Source: Staphylococcus hyicus (lineage in GTDB: Bacteria > Bacillota > Bacilli > Staphylococcales > Staphylococcaceae). From it: DNA of 64,000 nucleotides. The translations under genes were made by a program, and so were the position numbers. Of this stretch, positions 45,501 to 56,263 are shown piece by piece. The DNA is taken from NCBI RefSeq assembly GCF_000816085.1, contig NZ_CP008747.1, positions 1,426,001-1,490,000 on the forward strand, given 5' to 3'. The notes beneath the pieces were generated by a model. That model was not told the origin of the DNA and ran no database searches. It worked only from the letters and a program-made list of their open reading frames with translations. Positions within the stretch are counted from its first letter, which is position 1, and every line of letters begins with the position of its first letter.

Positions 45501-48194
45501 ATGTCAATAACACGATATGCTATTGTCGATTTAGAAACGACCGGAAATCAAGCCGGCTATGATGAGATTATTCAAATTGGCATATCATTTGTTGAAAACC
45601 AAACAATTGTCGATCAATTTCATTCCATGGTCAAAACAGATTTAGAAATTCCAACCTTTATTCAAGCCTTAACTTCTATTGAAGCAGATATGCTTGACCA
45701 CGCACCTTATTTTAAAGAGATTGCGCCGCTTATTCATGAAAAGCTTAAAAATTGTGTGTTTGTGGCACATAATGTGAATTTCGATTTAAATTTTCTTCAA
45801 CACGCTTTTAAACGTGCACATATCAATTATGAACCTCCACAAATTATAGATACACTTGAGTTATTTAAAATTGCTTTCCCTATGGAAAAAAGTTATCAGT
45901 TGAGTGAACTCGCAGATGCAAAGGACATTCCTTTAGAACAAGCACACCGGGCAGATGAAGATGCACATACGACTGCCCAACTTATGATAATGGCCTTTAA
46001 GCAGTTTGAACAACTTCCTTTAGAAACAATGAAACAACTTTACTTTTTAAGTAAACATTTAAAGTATCAATTGGATCATTATTTCTTTGAGTTAGTCCGT
46101 CAACATAAAGATCATCATCAAGTTTCTACATATCAGCATTTTAATGGACTCTATTACAAACCTATACCAGATTTAAAAGAAACGCGTTTAACGTTTGACG
46201 GGGATATTAAATCTTTATATCGCACGATTATAGATGCAGCAGGTTATCAATGGCGTGAGACACAGTTGTATATGGCAGAAACGATTTATAACCAGATCAT
46301 GCATAGTAAAAAAACATTAATTGAAGCGGATACTGGAAGCGGCAAATCTTTGGCGTATCTTATTGCTGCACTTATGTTTCATATTGAAACTGGGGAACAT
46401 GTCATGATTTCAACAAACACTAAATTATTGCAAAATCAATTACTAAATCATGATATTCCTTTGATTAATCGTGCACTAAACACTCGATTACATGCACGTA
46501 TGATTAAAAGTAAGCAAGATTACATTTCTTTAGGCCTTGTTCGTCAAATCCTCGAAGAATCCACACCGAACTATGAAGTGAATGTATTAAAAATGCAACT
46601 CCTCATATGGATTTTGCAAACAGAAACGGGTGATATTCATGAGCTTAATTTACGCGGGGGACAGAAAATGTATTTTTCTCAAAAAACCGAGACATACATC
46701 CCCGTTAAGAATGATGTTCATTATTATCACCATATTAAGCAGAATGCACAGCGTATACAAATCGGCGTGACCAACCATGCACATTTAATGTATTCATCAC
46801 CCGATAATTCAATCTATCAATTATTTAATCATTGTATTATTGACGAAGCGCACCGTTTACCTGATTATGCGTTTGACAGAGCAATAAAACAAGTGGATTA
46901 TGCTGACATAAAATACCAACTCGGATTAATAGGTAAAACTGAAAATGAAAAACTATTGCGCCAGTTAGATATTTTAGAGCAACAACGTATTGAAAAAAAA
47001 TTAGATATCCCACCTATAAATGTTTTTCAAATTAAAGAAGATATTGAGCGCATCCATGAGGAAAATGAGCATTTATTTAATGTATTATTTGAATGTGCGC
47101 ATCAATCCAAAATTTATGAAGATGAAACGGCCAAAACGTTTTACATCTACGATTTAGATGCTGATCAGATTACAAAACCATTGCGTCGTCTTACACAGCA
47201 AATTAATTTAACACTTGAAAACTTTAATAGTATGAAACATGCCACTATAAAAGCAATTCGTAAACACTTACTTTACATTCGTGATATGATGAAGCAATTT
47301 GATAATGCAATTCAACGCCAGCAACCTTTATATATATCTCTTAAAAATACACATCAGAAATCAACATTAAAAGTTCATATTAAAGAAAACAAAATCAAGA
47401 CCATTTTGACCCAAAAAGTACTTCAAAAATTTGACTCAATCACCTTTGTATCTGGGACTTTAACTTTTAATGGCTCATTTGAAACCTATAAGCAGTGGTT
47501 TGAAAATGAATCCTTTAAAACATTTACGATTAAACCTCAACAGCCATTTAATACAAAAGGTCATTTGTTTATTCCGTCTGATATAGAACGCTTTGATTAC
47601 TACAACCATGATGATTATATTCAATCTATCGTATCGTACATTATCGACTATGCAGATATTGTTCAAGGAAAGTGTCTGGTTTTATTTACAAGTTATAAAA
47701 TGTTATATGAAGTCATGAATTATCTACAAGACTTAGAATCACTTGAAGATTATGTCATATTATCACAACAGCCAAGTCAAAACTTCAAAATCGTTCAACA
47801 ATTTAACCACTTTGAAAAAGCAATTTTGTTAGGAACAACAATGTTTTTTGAAGGATTTGATTATCAAGCAAATGGCATAAAATGTGTCATGATTACAAAA
47901 TTACCATTCATGAGTCAATATCATGCAAAACCAGTGCTCTTAAAAGATGAATTCGATAACATATTTAAAGATTATGTTTTACCAGAAGCTGTTTCAAGAT
48001 TCAAACAAGGATTAGGGCGCTTGCTAAGAAACGAAAATGATAAAGGTATAGTTGTATCTTTTGATAATAGATTAAAAGAACAGCACTATAAACATTTTTT
48101 TGACGAAGCTCTTGAACCATTCCAAAACCATTATGGCACTATCCATGATTTTGATAAATTATTAATACAATTACAGTCTAAAAAGAAAGATTAA
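45501..48194 (+). CDS. dinG: DinG-type nuclease with helicase domain
   Basis: An 897-residue fusion of an N-terminal DnaQ-like 3'-5' exonuclease (about 1-170; Asp10, Glu12 and further DEDDh residues) with a superfamily 2 helicase of the XPD/DinG type. Walker A GSGKS is at 279-283, DEAH at 448-451, and motif VI is near RFKQGLGRLLRN. No four-cysteine iron-sulfur cluster motif is visible, as in other Gram-positive members. The S. aureus homologue is reported to act as an exonuclease rather than a helicase. It follows birA by 22 bases with a strong GGAGGGGTG site. Confidence 0.93.
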   Translation: MSITRYAIVDLETTGNQAGYDEIIQIGISFVENQTIVDQFHSMVKTDLEIPTFIQALTSIEADMLDHAPYFKEIAPLIHEKLKNCVFVAHNVNFDLNFLQHAFKRAHINYEPPQIIDTLELFKIAFPMEKSYQLSELADAKDIPLEQAHRADEDAHTTAQLMIMAFKQFEQLPLETMKQLYFLSKHLKYQLDHYFFELVRQHKDHHQVSTYQHFNGLYYKPIPDLKETRLTFDGDIKSLYRTIIDAAGYQWRETQLYMAETIYNQIMHSKKTLIEADTGSGKSLAYLIAALMFHIETGEHVMISTNTKLLQNQLLNHDIPLINRALNTRLHARMIKSKQDYISLGLVRQILEESTPNYEVNVLKMQLLIWILQTETGDIHELNLRGGQKMYFSQKTETYIPVKNDVHYYHHIKQNAQRIQIGVTNHAHLMYSSPDNSIYQLFNHCIIDEAHRLPDYAFDRAIKQVDYADIKYQLGLIGKTENEKLLRQLDILEQQRIEKKLDIPPINVFQIKEDIERIHEENEHLFNVLFECAHQSKIYEDETAKTFYIYDLDADQITKPLRRLTQQINLTLENFNSMKHATIKAIRKHLLYIRDMMKQFDNAIQRQQPLYISLKNTHQKSTLKVHIKENKIKTILTQKVLQKFDSITFVSGTLTFNGSFETYKQWFENESFKTFTIKPQQPFNTKGHLFIPSDIERFDYYNHDDYIQSIVSYIIDYADIVQGKCLVLFTSYKMLYEVMNYLQDLESLEDYVILSQQPSQNFKIVQQFNHFEKAILLGTTMFFEGFDYQANGIKCVMITKLPFMSQYHAKPVLLKDEFDNIFKDYVLPEAVSRFKQGLGRLLRNENDKGIVVSFDNRLKEQHYKHFFDEALEPFQNHYGTIHDFDKLLIQLQSKKKD

Positions 48195-48284
48195 ATGTTT
48201 TTTGTTTGGCATTTTTACGATTGTAGCACTAATAAGTAAGTTTTGATAAAATAAGAATGAGTAAATTGTTATAGGAGACTGGTT

Positions 48285-49577
48285 ATGAAAACAACGATAA
48301 AAGAAGCTAAGAATTATATAGGTCAAGAGGTTACCATTGGCGCCTGGCTTGCAAACAAGCGCTCAAGCGGTAAAATTGCATTTTTGCAGTTGCGTGATGG
48401 TACTGGTTTTATGCAAGGGGTGGTCGTTAAAGCAGCAGTTGAAGAAGAAACGTTCAAACTTGCAAAATCAATTACGCAAGAAACTTCTTTATATATCACA
48501 GGTGAAATCACAGAGGATCAACGCTCTGATTTAGGATATGAAATGCAAGTGAAATCAATTGAAGTAATACATGATGCACATGACTATCCAATTACACCCA
48601 AAAATCACGGCACTGAATTTTTAATGGATCACCGTCATTTATGGTTACGTTCAAAAAAACAACATGCTGTGATGAAAATTCGTAATGAAATCATTCGTGC
48701 GACTTATGAATTCTTTAACAATAATGGCTTCACTAAAATTGATCCACCGATTCTCACTGCAAGTGCTCCAGAAGGCACAAGTGAATTATTCCATACAAAA
48801 TATTTTGATGAAGATGCATTTTTATCACAAAGTGGTCAATTATATATGGAAGCTGCAGCAATGGCTTACGGAAAGGTATTCTCATTCGGACCAACATTTC
48901 GTGCAGAAAAATCTAAAACACGTCGTCATTTAATTGAATTTTGGATGATTGAGCCCGAAATGGCGTTTACGACACATCAAGAAAGTTTAGAAGTTCAGGA
49001 ACAATATGTATCCTTTATTGTACAATCTGTACTTAAAAATTGTGAAATTGAACTTAAAACTCTTGACCGTGATACGTCTAAACTAGCAAAAGTTCAAGCA
49101 CCATTCCCAAGAATTTCATATGATGATGCGATTGACTTCTTACATAAAGAAGGATTTGATGATATTGAATGGGGGGATGATTTCGGTGCACCTCATGAGA
49201 CGGCGATAGCGAATCATTATGATTTACCAGTATTTATTGTGAATTATCCAACTCAAATTAAACCGTTTTATATGCAACCAAATCCAGAAAACGAAAAAAC
49301 TGTATTATGTGCTGATTTAATTGCACCTGAAGGTTATGGTGAGATTATCGGTGGTTCAGAACGTATAAATGACATTGAATTGCTTGAAAAACGTATTGAT
49401 GAACATCAATTAGATACTGAGAGTTATCAATATTATTTAGACTTACGTAAATATGGCTCTGTACCGCATAGTGGCTTTGGCCTTGGTTTAGAGCGTACTG
49501 TAGCGTGGATTTCAGGTGTTGAACATGTACGTGAAACATCTCCATTCCCGCGTTTATTAAATCGTTTATATCCATAG
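48285..49577 (+). CDS. asnS: Asparaginyl-tRNA synthetase
   Basis: Charges tRNA-Asn with asparagine. The 430-residue class IIb enzyme has an N-terminal OB-fold anticodon-binding domain (about 1-100), motif 2 around [24 protein letters not shown] (FRAE within it), and motif 3 [12 protein letters not shown] near the end. The upstream gap of 90 bases is too short for a T-box leader, and none is seen. The same order, asnS-dnaD-nth-ypoC, occurs in B. subtilis and S. aureus. A terminator separates it from dnaD. Confidence 0.97.
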   Translation: MKTTIKEAKNYIGQEVTIGAWLANKRSSGKIAFLQLRDGTGFMQGVVVKAAVEEETFKLAKSITQETSLYITGEITEDQRSDLGYEMQVKSIEVIHDAHDYPITPKNHGTEFLMDHRHLWLRSKKQHAVMKIRNEIIRATYEFFNNNGFTKIDPPILTASAPEGTSELFHTKYFDEDAFLSQSGQLYMEAAAMAYGKVFSFGPTFRAEKSKTRRHLIEFWMIEPEMAFTTHQESLEVQEQYVSFIVQSVLKNCEIELKTLDRDTSKLAKVQAPFPRISYDDAIDFLHKEGFDDIEWGDDFGAPHETAIANHYDLPVFIVNYPTQIKPFYMQPNPENEKTVLCADLIAPEGYGEIIGGSERINDIELLEKRIDEHQLDTESYQYYLDLRKYGSVPHSGFGLGLERTVAWISGVEHVRETSPFPRLLNRLYP

Positions 49578-49593
49578 AAATTTAACGACAATT

Positions 49594-49632
49594 GACCAAG
49601 TCTCATGACGCGTTTTTGAGCTTGGTCTTTTT
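49594..49632 (+). terminator. Terminator of asnS
   Basis: An 11-bp stem with one bulged T (49594-49600 and 49602-49605 with 49617-49627) is followed by a five-T tract. dnaD starts about 30 bases beyond it. Confidence 0.8.
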
Positions 49633-49658
49633 ATATCAAAATGAAACGAGGTGACGAT

Positions 49659-50351
49659 ATGAATGCAAGAGAACTCCAAATACGTCCTGTAGTTATTCGC
49701 TACGAGTTGCTTAATTATTATCAAGCACTCGGATTAAATGAAGCAGATTTGGTTATTCTAATCAAAATATTGCATGCCTATGAAATCTCTAATTTACAAC
49801 CTTCCATTGATATTCTTAAGCAAGGTACGACTATGCAAGAAACTGAAGTAACGATGATCATCCAAAAACTTATTCGTTTAGATTTATTATCAATGAAAGT
49901 AGAAAAAAATAGCGAAGGCAAATTCTCTGAGTTCATCAATTTAGATGGCTTTTTTAATCAATTCGCACAATTATTAGAACATGAAAAACAACAACTTGAT
50001 AGTGAAAACGAAACAGCTCAATTTAAACGCTTATTCTCAAAAGTTGAATCTAGTTTTGGGAGAGCATTGTCACCTTTAGAAATTGAAACACTTTCACAAT
50101 GGATAGACGTCAATCACTATCCACACCAGTTAATCGAAGCTGCAATTGATGAAGCATTGAGTCATAATAAATTAAGTTTGAAATATATTGATAGGATATT
50201 GTTAAACTGGCAAAAAAATAACGTCACTACCGCAGAGGACGCAAAACCTATTCGGGCAAAATTCAAAAAACAATCACAAGAGGGACCAAAAAAAATAGAA
50301 AATTTCCCTAAATTTGATTGGTTAAATGGGGAGTCACCAAATGGTAAGTAA
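49659..50351 (+). CDS. dnaD: Replication initiation/restart protein DnaD
   Basis: DnaD helps load the replicative helicase with DnaB and DnaI at oriC and restarted forks. The 230-residue protein has an N-terminal winged-helix oligomerisation domain (about 1-100) and a C-terminal DnaB/DnaD-like DNA-binding domain with the YIDRILLNWQKNNV motif near 180-190. The ATG at 49659 after GAGGTGA is used. The frame extends to 49641, but that would include the ribosome site. Its end overlaps nth by 11 bases. Confidence 0.93.
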   Translation: MNARELQIRPVVIRYELLNYYQALGLNEADLVILIKILHAYEISNLQPSIDILKQGTTMQETEVTMIIQKLIRLDLLSMKVEKNSEGKFSEFINLDGFFNQFAQLLEHEKQQLDSENETAQFKRLFSKVESSFGRALSPLEIETLSQWIDVNHYPHQLIEAAIDEALSHNKLSLKYIDRILLNWQKNNVTTAEDAKPIRAKFKKQSQEGPKKIENFPKFDWLNGESPNGK

Positions 50352-51012
50352 GAAAAAAGCTTTAGAGATGATTGATACAATTGATAACATGTTTCCAGAT
50401 GCAGAATGCGAATTAAAACATAATAATGCTTTTGAACTCACGATTGCAGTTTTATTGTCAGCACAATGCACAGATAACACTGTAAATAAAGTGACCCACG
50501 ATTTATTCCAAAAGTATCACACACCTGAAGACTATTTAAACGTCGACCTTTCTGAATTGGAAAATGATATTCGACGTATCGGTTTATATCGCAATAAAGC
50601 AAAAAACATTCAAAAATTATCAAAGTCTTTAATTGAAAAATTTGATGGTAAAGTACCAGAAACACATCAAGAATTGGAGAGTTTAGCTGGTGTAGGGCGA
50701 AAAACTGCGAACGTCGTCATGAGTGTCGCATTTGGTGCACCCGCGTTAGCAGTGGATACGCATGTCGAACGTGTATCTAAAAGACTCGGAATTTGTCGAT
50801 GGAAAGATAGTGTACTAGAAGTGGAGCGTAAACTCACATCTATCATTCCTAAAGATCGTTGGACTAAGAGCCATCATCAATTAATTTTTTTCGGACGTTA
50901 TCATTGTTTAGCACGTAAACCGAAGTGTGGAGAATGTCCATTGTTTGATGATTGTAGAGAGGGACAAAAACGGTATAAAGCATCCCTTAGAGCTGCAGGA
51001 GGGGTTTCATGA
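50341..51012 (+). CDS. nth: Endonuclease III (DNA glycosylase/AP lyase)
   Basis: Removes oxidised pyrimidines from DNA and nicks the abasic site. The 223-residue protein has the helix-hairpin-helix LESLAGVGRKTANVV with catalytic Lys121, Asp139 in AVDTHVER, and four [4Fe-4S] ligands Cys189, Cys196, Cys199 and Cys205 (C-x6-C-x2-C-x5-C). The open frame runs upstream, but the ATG at 50341 (MVSKKKALEM) has a GGGGAG site and matches the family N-terminus. It overlaps dnaD, and its TGA overlaps the ypoC ATG. Confidence 0.96.
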   Translation: MVSKKKALEMIDTIDNMFPDAECELKHNNAFELTIAVLLSAQCTDNTVNKVTHDLFQKYHTPEDYLNVDLSELENDIRRIGLYRNKAKNIQKLSKSLIEKFDGKVPETHQELESLAGVGRKTANVVMSVAFGAPALAVDTHVERVSKRLGICRWKDSVLEVERKLTSIIPKDRWTKSHHQLIFFGRYHCLARKPKCGECPLFDDCREGQKRYKASLRAAGGVS

Positions 51013-51347
51013 TAGATTATAAATCTCAGTTTCTTGATTTAGAACATCAATTGGATGCACTTGCAACAAAACGTTTAGTTGGTAAGCCTCCATCATTTGA
51101 ATTATTAGATGATTATTATCATTTGCTCATATCATATTTCAAGGATATCAATCATATCTCATCTATCGAGGCTCTTGATGACGTTCATTTAATCATTAAA
51201 CCTTTTAATTTAGAAGAAAGATTAACTTATATCTTACAACGTAAGCATCACTACATGGGCTATCAACAAATGAAAACGTTAAAATCCGAACTTATAAAAA
51301 TGCATGCCGCATATCGTGTGCGCTATGAAGATGATGGGGCATCGTAG
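51009..51347 (+). CDS. YpoC-like protein of unknown function
   Basis: A 112-residue, helical, soluble protein. Assignment is by position after dnaD-nth and before pbp2/recU, and by resemblance to the small YpoC protein of Bacilli. The central LNLxERLxYI-like stretch (FNLEERLTYILQRKHHYMGYQQM) is the most recognisable part. It overlaps nth by four bases (ATGA), so it depends on nth translation. No function is known. It is convergent with pbp2 and shares its terminator. Confidence 0.72.
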   Translation: MIDYKSQFLDLEHQLDALATKRLVGKPPSFELLDDYYHLLISYFKDINHISSIEALDDVHLIIKPFNLEERLTYILQRKHHYMGYQQMKTLKSELIKMHAAYRVRYEDDGAS

Positions 51348-51370
51348 TACAATAGGGATTTAATATAAAA

Positions 51371-51414
51371 GAAAAAACAAACGCCTAGACGAAAAAATTG
51401 TCTAGGCGTTTGTT
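51371..51414. terminator. Bidirectional terminator between ypoC and pbp2
   Basis: A perfect 15-bp stem (51376-51390 with 51400-51414) has a 9-base loop. On the minus strand it is followed by a run of T (the plus-strand A tract 51372-51377), so it is best suited to end pbp2 while also serving ypoC. Confidence 0.9.
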
Positions 51415-51418
51415 AATG

Positions 51419-53638
51419 TTAAAAACCAAAGAAGCTGCGAATGGTACCACTTGGACCAGTCGGTGTACTTCGTTGAGTCGTCGTTCCGCTATTACCTGTT
51501 GTACCACTTTGTGAATTTGCCGTTGAACTATTTGAGTTTGTTGAAGAACCACCTGCGTTTGTACCTCCACTATTTTCAGTGAAATTACTTGTTGTATTAT
51601 GGTCTGGTGATTTAGCAACATACAAGCTCTTATCACTACCTCCAACAGAATCAGGACGTTTAAAGTCCTCACTATAACCTGGTGGGTGAATGCCTGACAT
51701 AACTTCTCTAAATAATTCTTGTGGTAATTTTTGTTCACTACTACCTACAAACGAATTTGTTCCGTATGGTTTTACTTGGTTAAAGCCCATCCATATCGAC
51801 ATTGTATATTTAGGAGAATAACCTGCAATCCAAACGTCTTTGGCAGCTGAATCAGGTAAATTGTATTGTTGATAGACTTCAGATCCATAAGTACCCGTTC
51901 CTGTTTTTGCTGCAACGTTAAAGCCAGGATTGTTTCCGTATGCTGATCCGTACGCTTTAAATGTGCCTTTTAAAACATCAGTAATCATGTAAGCAGTGTA
52001 GTCTTCCATTGCTTTATGACTCGTATGATCAAATTCAATCGTATTGCCGTTGGCTTCTTCAACACGTTTAATTGCGTGTGCTTTATTATACTCGCCACCA
52101 TTTGCAAATGATGCATAAGCTGAAGCGAGTTGCGTAGGTGAGAACTCAGAAGATGAGCCACCCAATACTTCAGAAGGACCAATATTCGTGTTTTCGTACT
52201 CTAAACCAACTTTTTTAGCGAAATCAGTAGGTGCATTGCTACCTGCTTGTTCTTTTACTTGTTGCCAAGTTTTAAGGGCAGGAATATTAAAACTTTGACG
52301 TAAGGCATCATACAGTGCAACCGTACCATGACTCTTTTGGTCATAGTTTCTAAACGTACCACCGTCTACGTTATACGCAGACTCATCTTGTAATGCGTGA
52401 TTCGTCGCCCATTGGAGATTTTCAATGGCAGGTGCGTATGCTAAGAAAGGTTTTAATGTAGAGCCGGTAGGGTGTAGGTCTGTCGCTTGGTTTCTTTCTA
52501 CGACATCCTCATAATTACGACCACCAGAAATAGCAACTAGGCCACCTGTCTTACTATCAACAATCGTTGCACCAACTTGTTGGTCTTCATTCTTATAATA
52601 GCCACCATTATTTACACGCTCTTGTAATGTATCTTGAACATTTTTATCCATATTAGTGTAAATTTTAATACCACTATTTAAAAGGTCTGATAAGTTTTCA
52701 CCTTTAAAATCTGGGTGCGCCATTAATTCTTGCTTGATGAAGTTCACATATGAATCATATTGTTTTGTACTATCATCAGGTTTGATTTGACGTTCCTTAG
52801 ACGTACGCTGTACTAAATTTTCAGTAATAGGCGTATTCTGAGCTTCTTTTTTCTCTTTTTCAGAGATGCGGTTATGGTACGCCATCAAGTATAATACAGT
52901 ATCCTTACGTTGTTCTGCTTGTTCAGGATGATCGTAAATATTATACGTATTAGGGACTTGTGGTAAACCGGCTAAATAGGCAGATTCAGCGAGATTTAAA
53001 TCTTTTAAATCTTTGTTGAAGTAATATTTAGCAGCAGCTTTAATCCCATATACACCATCAGAATAATAAATTTTATTTAAGTACATTTGGAATATTTCAT
53101 CTTTAGAATATTCCTGTTCCAAACGATAGGATAAATATGCTTCTTGTGCTTTACGTTCAATTGACTTCTGATCCGTTAAAAAAGTACGTTTAACCACCTG
53201 TTGTGTTAGAGTTGACGCACCTTGAGCACCAAAGCCACCGGAGACATTTTTTAATACTGCTCCAAATAAACGTTTGTAGTCAAGGGCACCATGGTCATAA
53301 AAACGGTTATCCTCAGTTGCCAAAACGGCATTTTTCATTTGCTGAGGGACATCCTTTAAGTCAACATGTTCACGTCTTGCACCATTATCAAGCTTTTTAA
53401 CAAGTTGTCCATTTTTGTCAAAAATTTCTGCTGGTGCTGGATCTTGTAATTTCGCTTCATTAAAGGCTGGTGCTTTCCATGCATAATATGCAAAAAGAAG
53501 TATTGCGAGTAAGCCTAAAATAACTCCAGCCAGCACCATAAAGCTTAACACTTTAATGATTGTGCGCTTGATGTTTCTATTCTTTTTTTGACCGGACTTC
53601 TGAGATGAACTATTAGAAGTCCTTTTCTTTTCCGTCAT
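51419..53638 (-). CDS. pbp2: Penicillin-binding protein 2, bifunctional class A
   Basis: The main glycan polymerase and transpeptidase of staphylococcal peptidoglycan synthesis. In 739 residues: a basic cytoplasmic start, TM helix about 27-51, GT51 glycosyltransferase with catalytic Glu109 ([11 protein letters not shown]), and a transpeptidase with STLK (Ser393), SFN (449-451) and KTG (578-580). After residue about 683 comes a Ser/Thr/Asn/Gly-rich tail ending SFFGF. All motifs needed for both activities are intact. The start overlaps the end of recU (ATGA), the pairing known from S. aureus and B. subtilis. Confidence 0.96.
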   Translation of the reverse strand: MTEKKRTSNSSSQKSGQKKNRNIKRTIIKVLSFMVLAGVILGLLAILLFAYYAWKAPAFNEAKLQDPAPAEIFDKNGQLVKKLDNGARREHVDLKDVPQQMKNAVLATEDNRFYDHGALDYKRLFGAVLKNVSGGFGAQGASTLTQQVVKRTFLTDQKSIERKAQEAYLSYRLEQEYSKDEIFQMYLNKIYYSDGVYGIKAAAKYYFNKDLKDLNLAESAYLAGLPQVPNTYNIYDHPEQAEQRKDTVLYLMAYHNRISEKEKKEAQNTPITENLVQRTSKERQIKPDDSTKQYDSYVNFIKQELMAHPDFKGENLSDLLNSGIKIYTNMDKNVQDTLQERVNNGGYYKNEDQQVGATIVDSKTGGLVAISGGRNYEDVVERNQATDLHPTGSTLKPFLAYAPAIENLQWATNHALQDESAYNVDGGTFRNYDQKSHGTVALYDALRQSFNIPALKTWQQVKEQAGSNAPTDFAKKVGLEYENTNIGPSEVLGGSSSEFSPTQLASAYASFANGGEYNKAHAIKRVEEANGNTIEFDHTSHKAMEDYTAYMITDVLKGTFKAYGSAYGNNPGFNVAAKTGTGTYGSEVYQQYNLPDSAAKDVWIAGYSPKYTMSIWMGFNQVKPYGTNSFVGSSEQKLPQELFREVMSGIHPPGYSEDFKRPDSVGGSDKSLYVAKSPDHNTTSNFTENSGGTNAGGSSTNSNSSTANSQSGTTGNSGTTTQRSTPTGPSGTIRSFFGF

Positions 53639-54261
53639 ACGCGGTCCTCACTTTCATCTAATATCAACTTATCAACTGCATCGAGGTAATTTAATCTTGG
53701 TTGATATTGATAAGGAATATAGTAACTATTTTCTTGAATTTCTTCAACCGAAATAGATTTTTTTCCTCCTTGGAGATACCGTTCCCAAAAAGGAAGAAAG
53801 TTTTTAAAAGGGAGTAAATATACGTCATCAAACACTTTGAATCGAATGAGTAAAAACACCATGCCACCTTGGTCTAACACACGAGACATGTGCATCACTT
53901 GGTGTTCATGAATATTTTGTAACGGAAAAGACGTTTTATTTTTTGTTTCTTTCGCTTCAAAATCAATGTGGTACCCCTTATAAATCCCATTATAATCGGT
54001 TGTAGAAGGCGTTCTAAAATAAGCCTCTTTAATAACAGCCTGACTGCGTTTTGGATAATCTACATGCACTACTTGAACAGGTGTAGGCTTTTTATGAATG
54101 ACTGCACGTCGCTGTTTCATATAAAATTGATTTGAACGCTCGATATCATTTTCTAATGTCATCCCGCGTCCACCGTATTCAATTTTACTATGTTGACTTG
54201 CGTTCATGATTCCGCCTCGAGTCTGATTTGGCTTAAAAGGCTTACCATTAGGATAGTTCAT
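53635..54261 (-). CDS. recU: Holliday junction resolvase RecU
   Basis: Cuts Holliday junctions during recombination and chromosome segregation. The 208-residue protein has the nuclease core [27 protein letters not shown] with the acidic residues and Lys of the active site. The C-terminal [16 protein letters not shown] is characteristic of staphylococcal members. The frame continues upstream to 54327, but the ATG at 54261 (MNYPNGKPF) has a GGTGG site and gives the usual 208 residues. It is followed by pbp2 with overlapping codons. Confidence 0.95.
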   Translation of the reverse strand: MNYPNGKPFKPNQTRGGIMNASQHSKIEYGGRGMTLENDIERSNQFYMKQRRAVIHKKPTPVQVVHVDYPKRSQAVIKEAYFRTPSTTDYNGIYKGYHIDFEAKETKNKTSFPLQNIHEHQVMHMSRVLDQGGMVFLLIRFKVFDDVYLLPFKNFLPFWERYLQGGKKSISVEEIQENSYYIPYQYQPRLNYLDAVDKLILDESEDRV

Positions 54262-54432
54262 TTTGCCACCTAAATTCTTAAATAAGTTAGAACGTCTAAA
54301 GTTCTTTCTTTTTAGTAATGTTTTCAATCATCTCACATAAATCATAAAATATTGATATTTAGGACATTTTCAATACATTACTATATTCGTATGATAACTT
54401 TTAATTTCTGTCACAATACTTTACAAAAAACT

Positions 54433-54462
54433 TTGCAAATCAATATTATGTTCGTATATAAT
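54433..54462 (+). promoter_or_regulatory. Probable promoter of the yppE-ypsA-gpsB unit
   Basis: TTGCAA at 54433-54438 and TATAAT at 54457-54462 are 18 bases apart, in the 324-base divergent gap between recU and the DUF1798 gene. The leader of about 115 bases shows nothing else that I recognise. Confidence 0.6.
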
Positions 54463-54585
54463 ACGACGCAATTAAAGTAATCATAAACTGATATTATTGT
54501 ATCACAAATGCTATAAATGCGTTAACCTTAATCCGATTGAATTTAGCACGTCTAAGAAGATACATATAGAAGGAGGAAAATATGT

Positions 54586-54918
54586 ATGTATAATGACATG
54601 ATTGCTGTCAACCAAGCGATACAACAACGCTTTCAATTAGCCAAACAAGGCCATACTTTTAATTTTGAAACTGAAATAAAACCCTTTGTTGCTAAAGTGG
54701 ACGCATTGGTGTCATCTTTTAAACAACAATTCCATATAGTGACATCGTATCCTTATTTTAATTCGCACAAATTTAATCGTTTCATCCAATTAATAGAAGA
54801 AGTATCAGTTGAATGTCATTACAAAAATACAAGCATTAAAGTTTTCAATGACAAAATCAAAGTAATTACACATGATTTAAATTATTTAAAACAAATGAGT
54901 GAACAAAAAAATGTTTAA
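54586..54918 (+). CDS. DUF1798 family protein (YppE-like)
   Basis: A small 110-residue helical protein. It belongs with the YppE/DUF1798 family: similar length, a four-helix-bundle layout and position next to recU and ypsA. Helices carry [20 protein letters not shown] and [20 protein letters not shown]. The function is unknown. The ATG at 54586 follows GGAGGAAAA; the ATG four bases earlier is out of frame and meets a stop after three codons. It overlaps ypsA by eight bases. Confidence 0.7.
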   Translation: MYNDMIAVNQAIQQRFQLAKQGHTFNFETEIKPFVAKVDALVSSFKQQFHIVTSYPYFNSHKFNRFIQLIEEVSVECHYKNTSIKVFNDKIKVITHDLNYLKQMSEQKNV

Positions 54919-55468
54919 AACCATGTATATCACAGGTTATAAGTCCTATGAACTTAATATTTTTAATGAAACAGCACAAGAAGTACACTACTTAAAGAAA
55001 TTTATAACGCACAAATTAATCAGCTATATAGAAGAGGGGCTTGAATGGGTGTTAATTCAAGGTCAATTGGGTATTGAATTATGGGCGGCAGAATGTGTGA
55101 TTGACTTAAAAGAAAACTATCCTGATATAAAATTAGGGATTATTACACCATTTCATCATCATACTGAGAAATGGAATGAAACGAATCAAATGCGTTATCG
55201 ACAAATTATAGCTCAAGCAGATTTTGTAAGTAGTATATTTCAACGCCCTTATGAAGGACCACATCAATTTCAAGCAGCAGATCAATTTATGTTAGACCAT
55301 ACGGATATTACAATTTTAATTTATGACGAAGATCAAGAAGCTAGTCCAAAGTTTTTCAAGCGTAAGTTAGTTGATTTTACAGAAAAAACAAACTATACTT
55401 GTGATATTGTGGCGTTTGACGAAATTACAAGCTTTATCAATGATTTACAATGGTCTGAAGAAAATTGA
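54911..55468 (+). CDS. ypsA: UPF0398 protein YpsA
   Basis: YpsA is a 185-residue protein of the SLOG/DprA-like Rossmann superfamily. Its genes neighbour gpsB across Firmicutes, and work in B. subtilis and S. aureus links it to cell division. Seen here are the [11 protein letters not shown] start, [20 protein letters not shown] (nucleotide-binding Gly-rich turn) and [18 protein letters not shown]. The ATG at 54911 gives the family N-terminus [12 protein letters not shown]; a GTG at 54899 is in frame but poorer. gpsB follows after 21 bases. Confidence 0.9.
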   Translation: MFKTMYITGYKSYELNIFNETAQEVHYLKKFITHKLISYIEEGLEWVLIQGQLGIELWAAECVIDLKENYPDIKLGIITPFHHHTEKWNETNQMRYRQIIAQADFVSSIFQRPYEGPHQFQAADQFMLDHTDITILIYDEDQEASPKFFKRKLVDFTEKTNYTCDIVAFDEITSFINDLQWSEEN

Positions 55469-55489
55469 ATCAAATGAGGTGGAGAAATC

Positions 55490-55825
55490 ATGTCAGATGT
55501 TTCTTTAAAGTTATCTGCAAAAGATATTTATGAGAAAGATTTTGAAAAAACAATGGTACGCGGTTACCGCCCTGAAGAAGTAGATGCTTTTTTAGATGAT
55601 ATCATTGCGGATTATCAAAAAATGGCTGACTTAAATAGTGAAGTCATTAAATTATCCGAGCAAAATAACAAGTTAAAAAAAGAAATTGAAGATTTACGTA
55701 TTCGAGTGGCTTCCGGTCGCTCACATGATAACAAAAGTTTTGCTAATCAAAGTGCAAATCAAAATAGCAATGTAGACATCCTAAAACGTATCTCTAACCT
55801 TGAAAAGGCTGTATTTGGCAAATAA
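55490..55825 (+). CDS. gpsB: Cell division protein GpsB
   Basis: GpsB is a small DivIVA-like coiled-coil adaptor that coordinates the divisome with wall synthesis. The 111-residue protein has the N-terminal membrane/partner-binding part ([20 protein letters not shown] and the VDAFLDDII helix), a coiled coil of about residues 30-70, a flexible Ser/Asn-rich linker and a C-terminal trimerisation helix ([18 protein letters not shown]). It starts after GAGGTGGAG. PBP2, made nearby, is a functional neighbour in the wall-synthesis machinery. Confidence 0.95.
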   Translation: MSDVSLKLSAKDIYEKDFEKTMVRGYRPEEVDAFLDDIIADYQKMADLNSEVIKLSEQNNKLKKEIEDLRIRVASGRSHDNKSFANQSANQNSNVDILKRISNLEKAVFGK

Positions 55826-55828
55826 TCA

Positions 55829-55856
55829 TTGCTTTTATGAAACAAAATGATATAAT
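55829..55856 (+). promoter_or_regulatory. Promoter of rnpB
   Basis: TTGCTT at 55829-55834 and TGaTATAAT ending at 55856 are 16 bases apart, including an extended -10. The predicted start falls at about 55863, exactly where the RNase P RNA sequence begins. The -35 begins three bases after the gpsB stop. Confidence 0.75.
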
Positions 55857-55862
55857 TTTTGA

Positions 55863-56254
55863 GTGATATTTTGCGTAATCGCTATAGTAAATATAGAGGA
55901 AAGTCCATGCTCACACAATCTGAGATGATTGTAGTGTTCGTGCTTGATGAAACCATAAGTCAAGGCAATAGCTATATTGACGGCAACGACCTAACCTAAG
56001 TCTTTAGATATGGTTACATTAGTTTGAAAGTGCCACAGTGACGTAGCTTCAGTTAGAAATAACGAAGGTGGAACGCGGTAAACCCCTCGAGTGAGCAATC
56101 CAAATTTGGTAGGAGCACTTATCTAACGGAAATGAACGTATAGATGAGGAAAAGTAGTAATGCTTTTCAGACAGATGATTACGACCGGCGTACCAGTGTA
56201 ACTAGTGCACATCATGAGTACTACGGGACAGAACATGGCTTATAAAAATATCAC
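55863..56254 (+). ncRNA. rnpB: RNase P RNA (Bacillus type, class B)
   Basis: The catalytic RNA that removes 5' leaders from pre-tRNAs. The ends GTGATATTTT (55863) and AAAATATCAC (to 56254) pair as helix P1. Universal core pieces are present in order: GAGGAAAGTCCATGCTCAC, then AAGTGCCACAGTGACGTAG, GGTGGAACGCGGTAAACCCC, GTGAGCAATCCAAATTTGGT, GTACCAGTGTAAC and ACAGAACATGGCTTAT. The layout is that of the Bacillus type known from S. aureus. Location between gpsB and rlmL is the conserved one. The protein subunit rnpA is not here. Confidence 0.95.
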
Positions 56255-56263
56255 TACTAGTTA

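Noticed and set aside
48195..48284. Possible T-box leader before asnS
   Set aside because: Only 90 bases separate dinG and asnS, with no T-box sequence or specifier loop.
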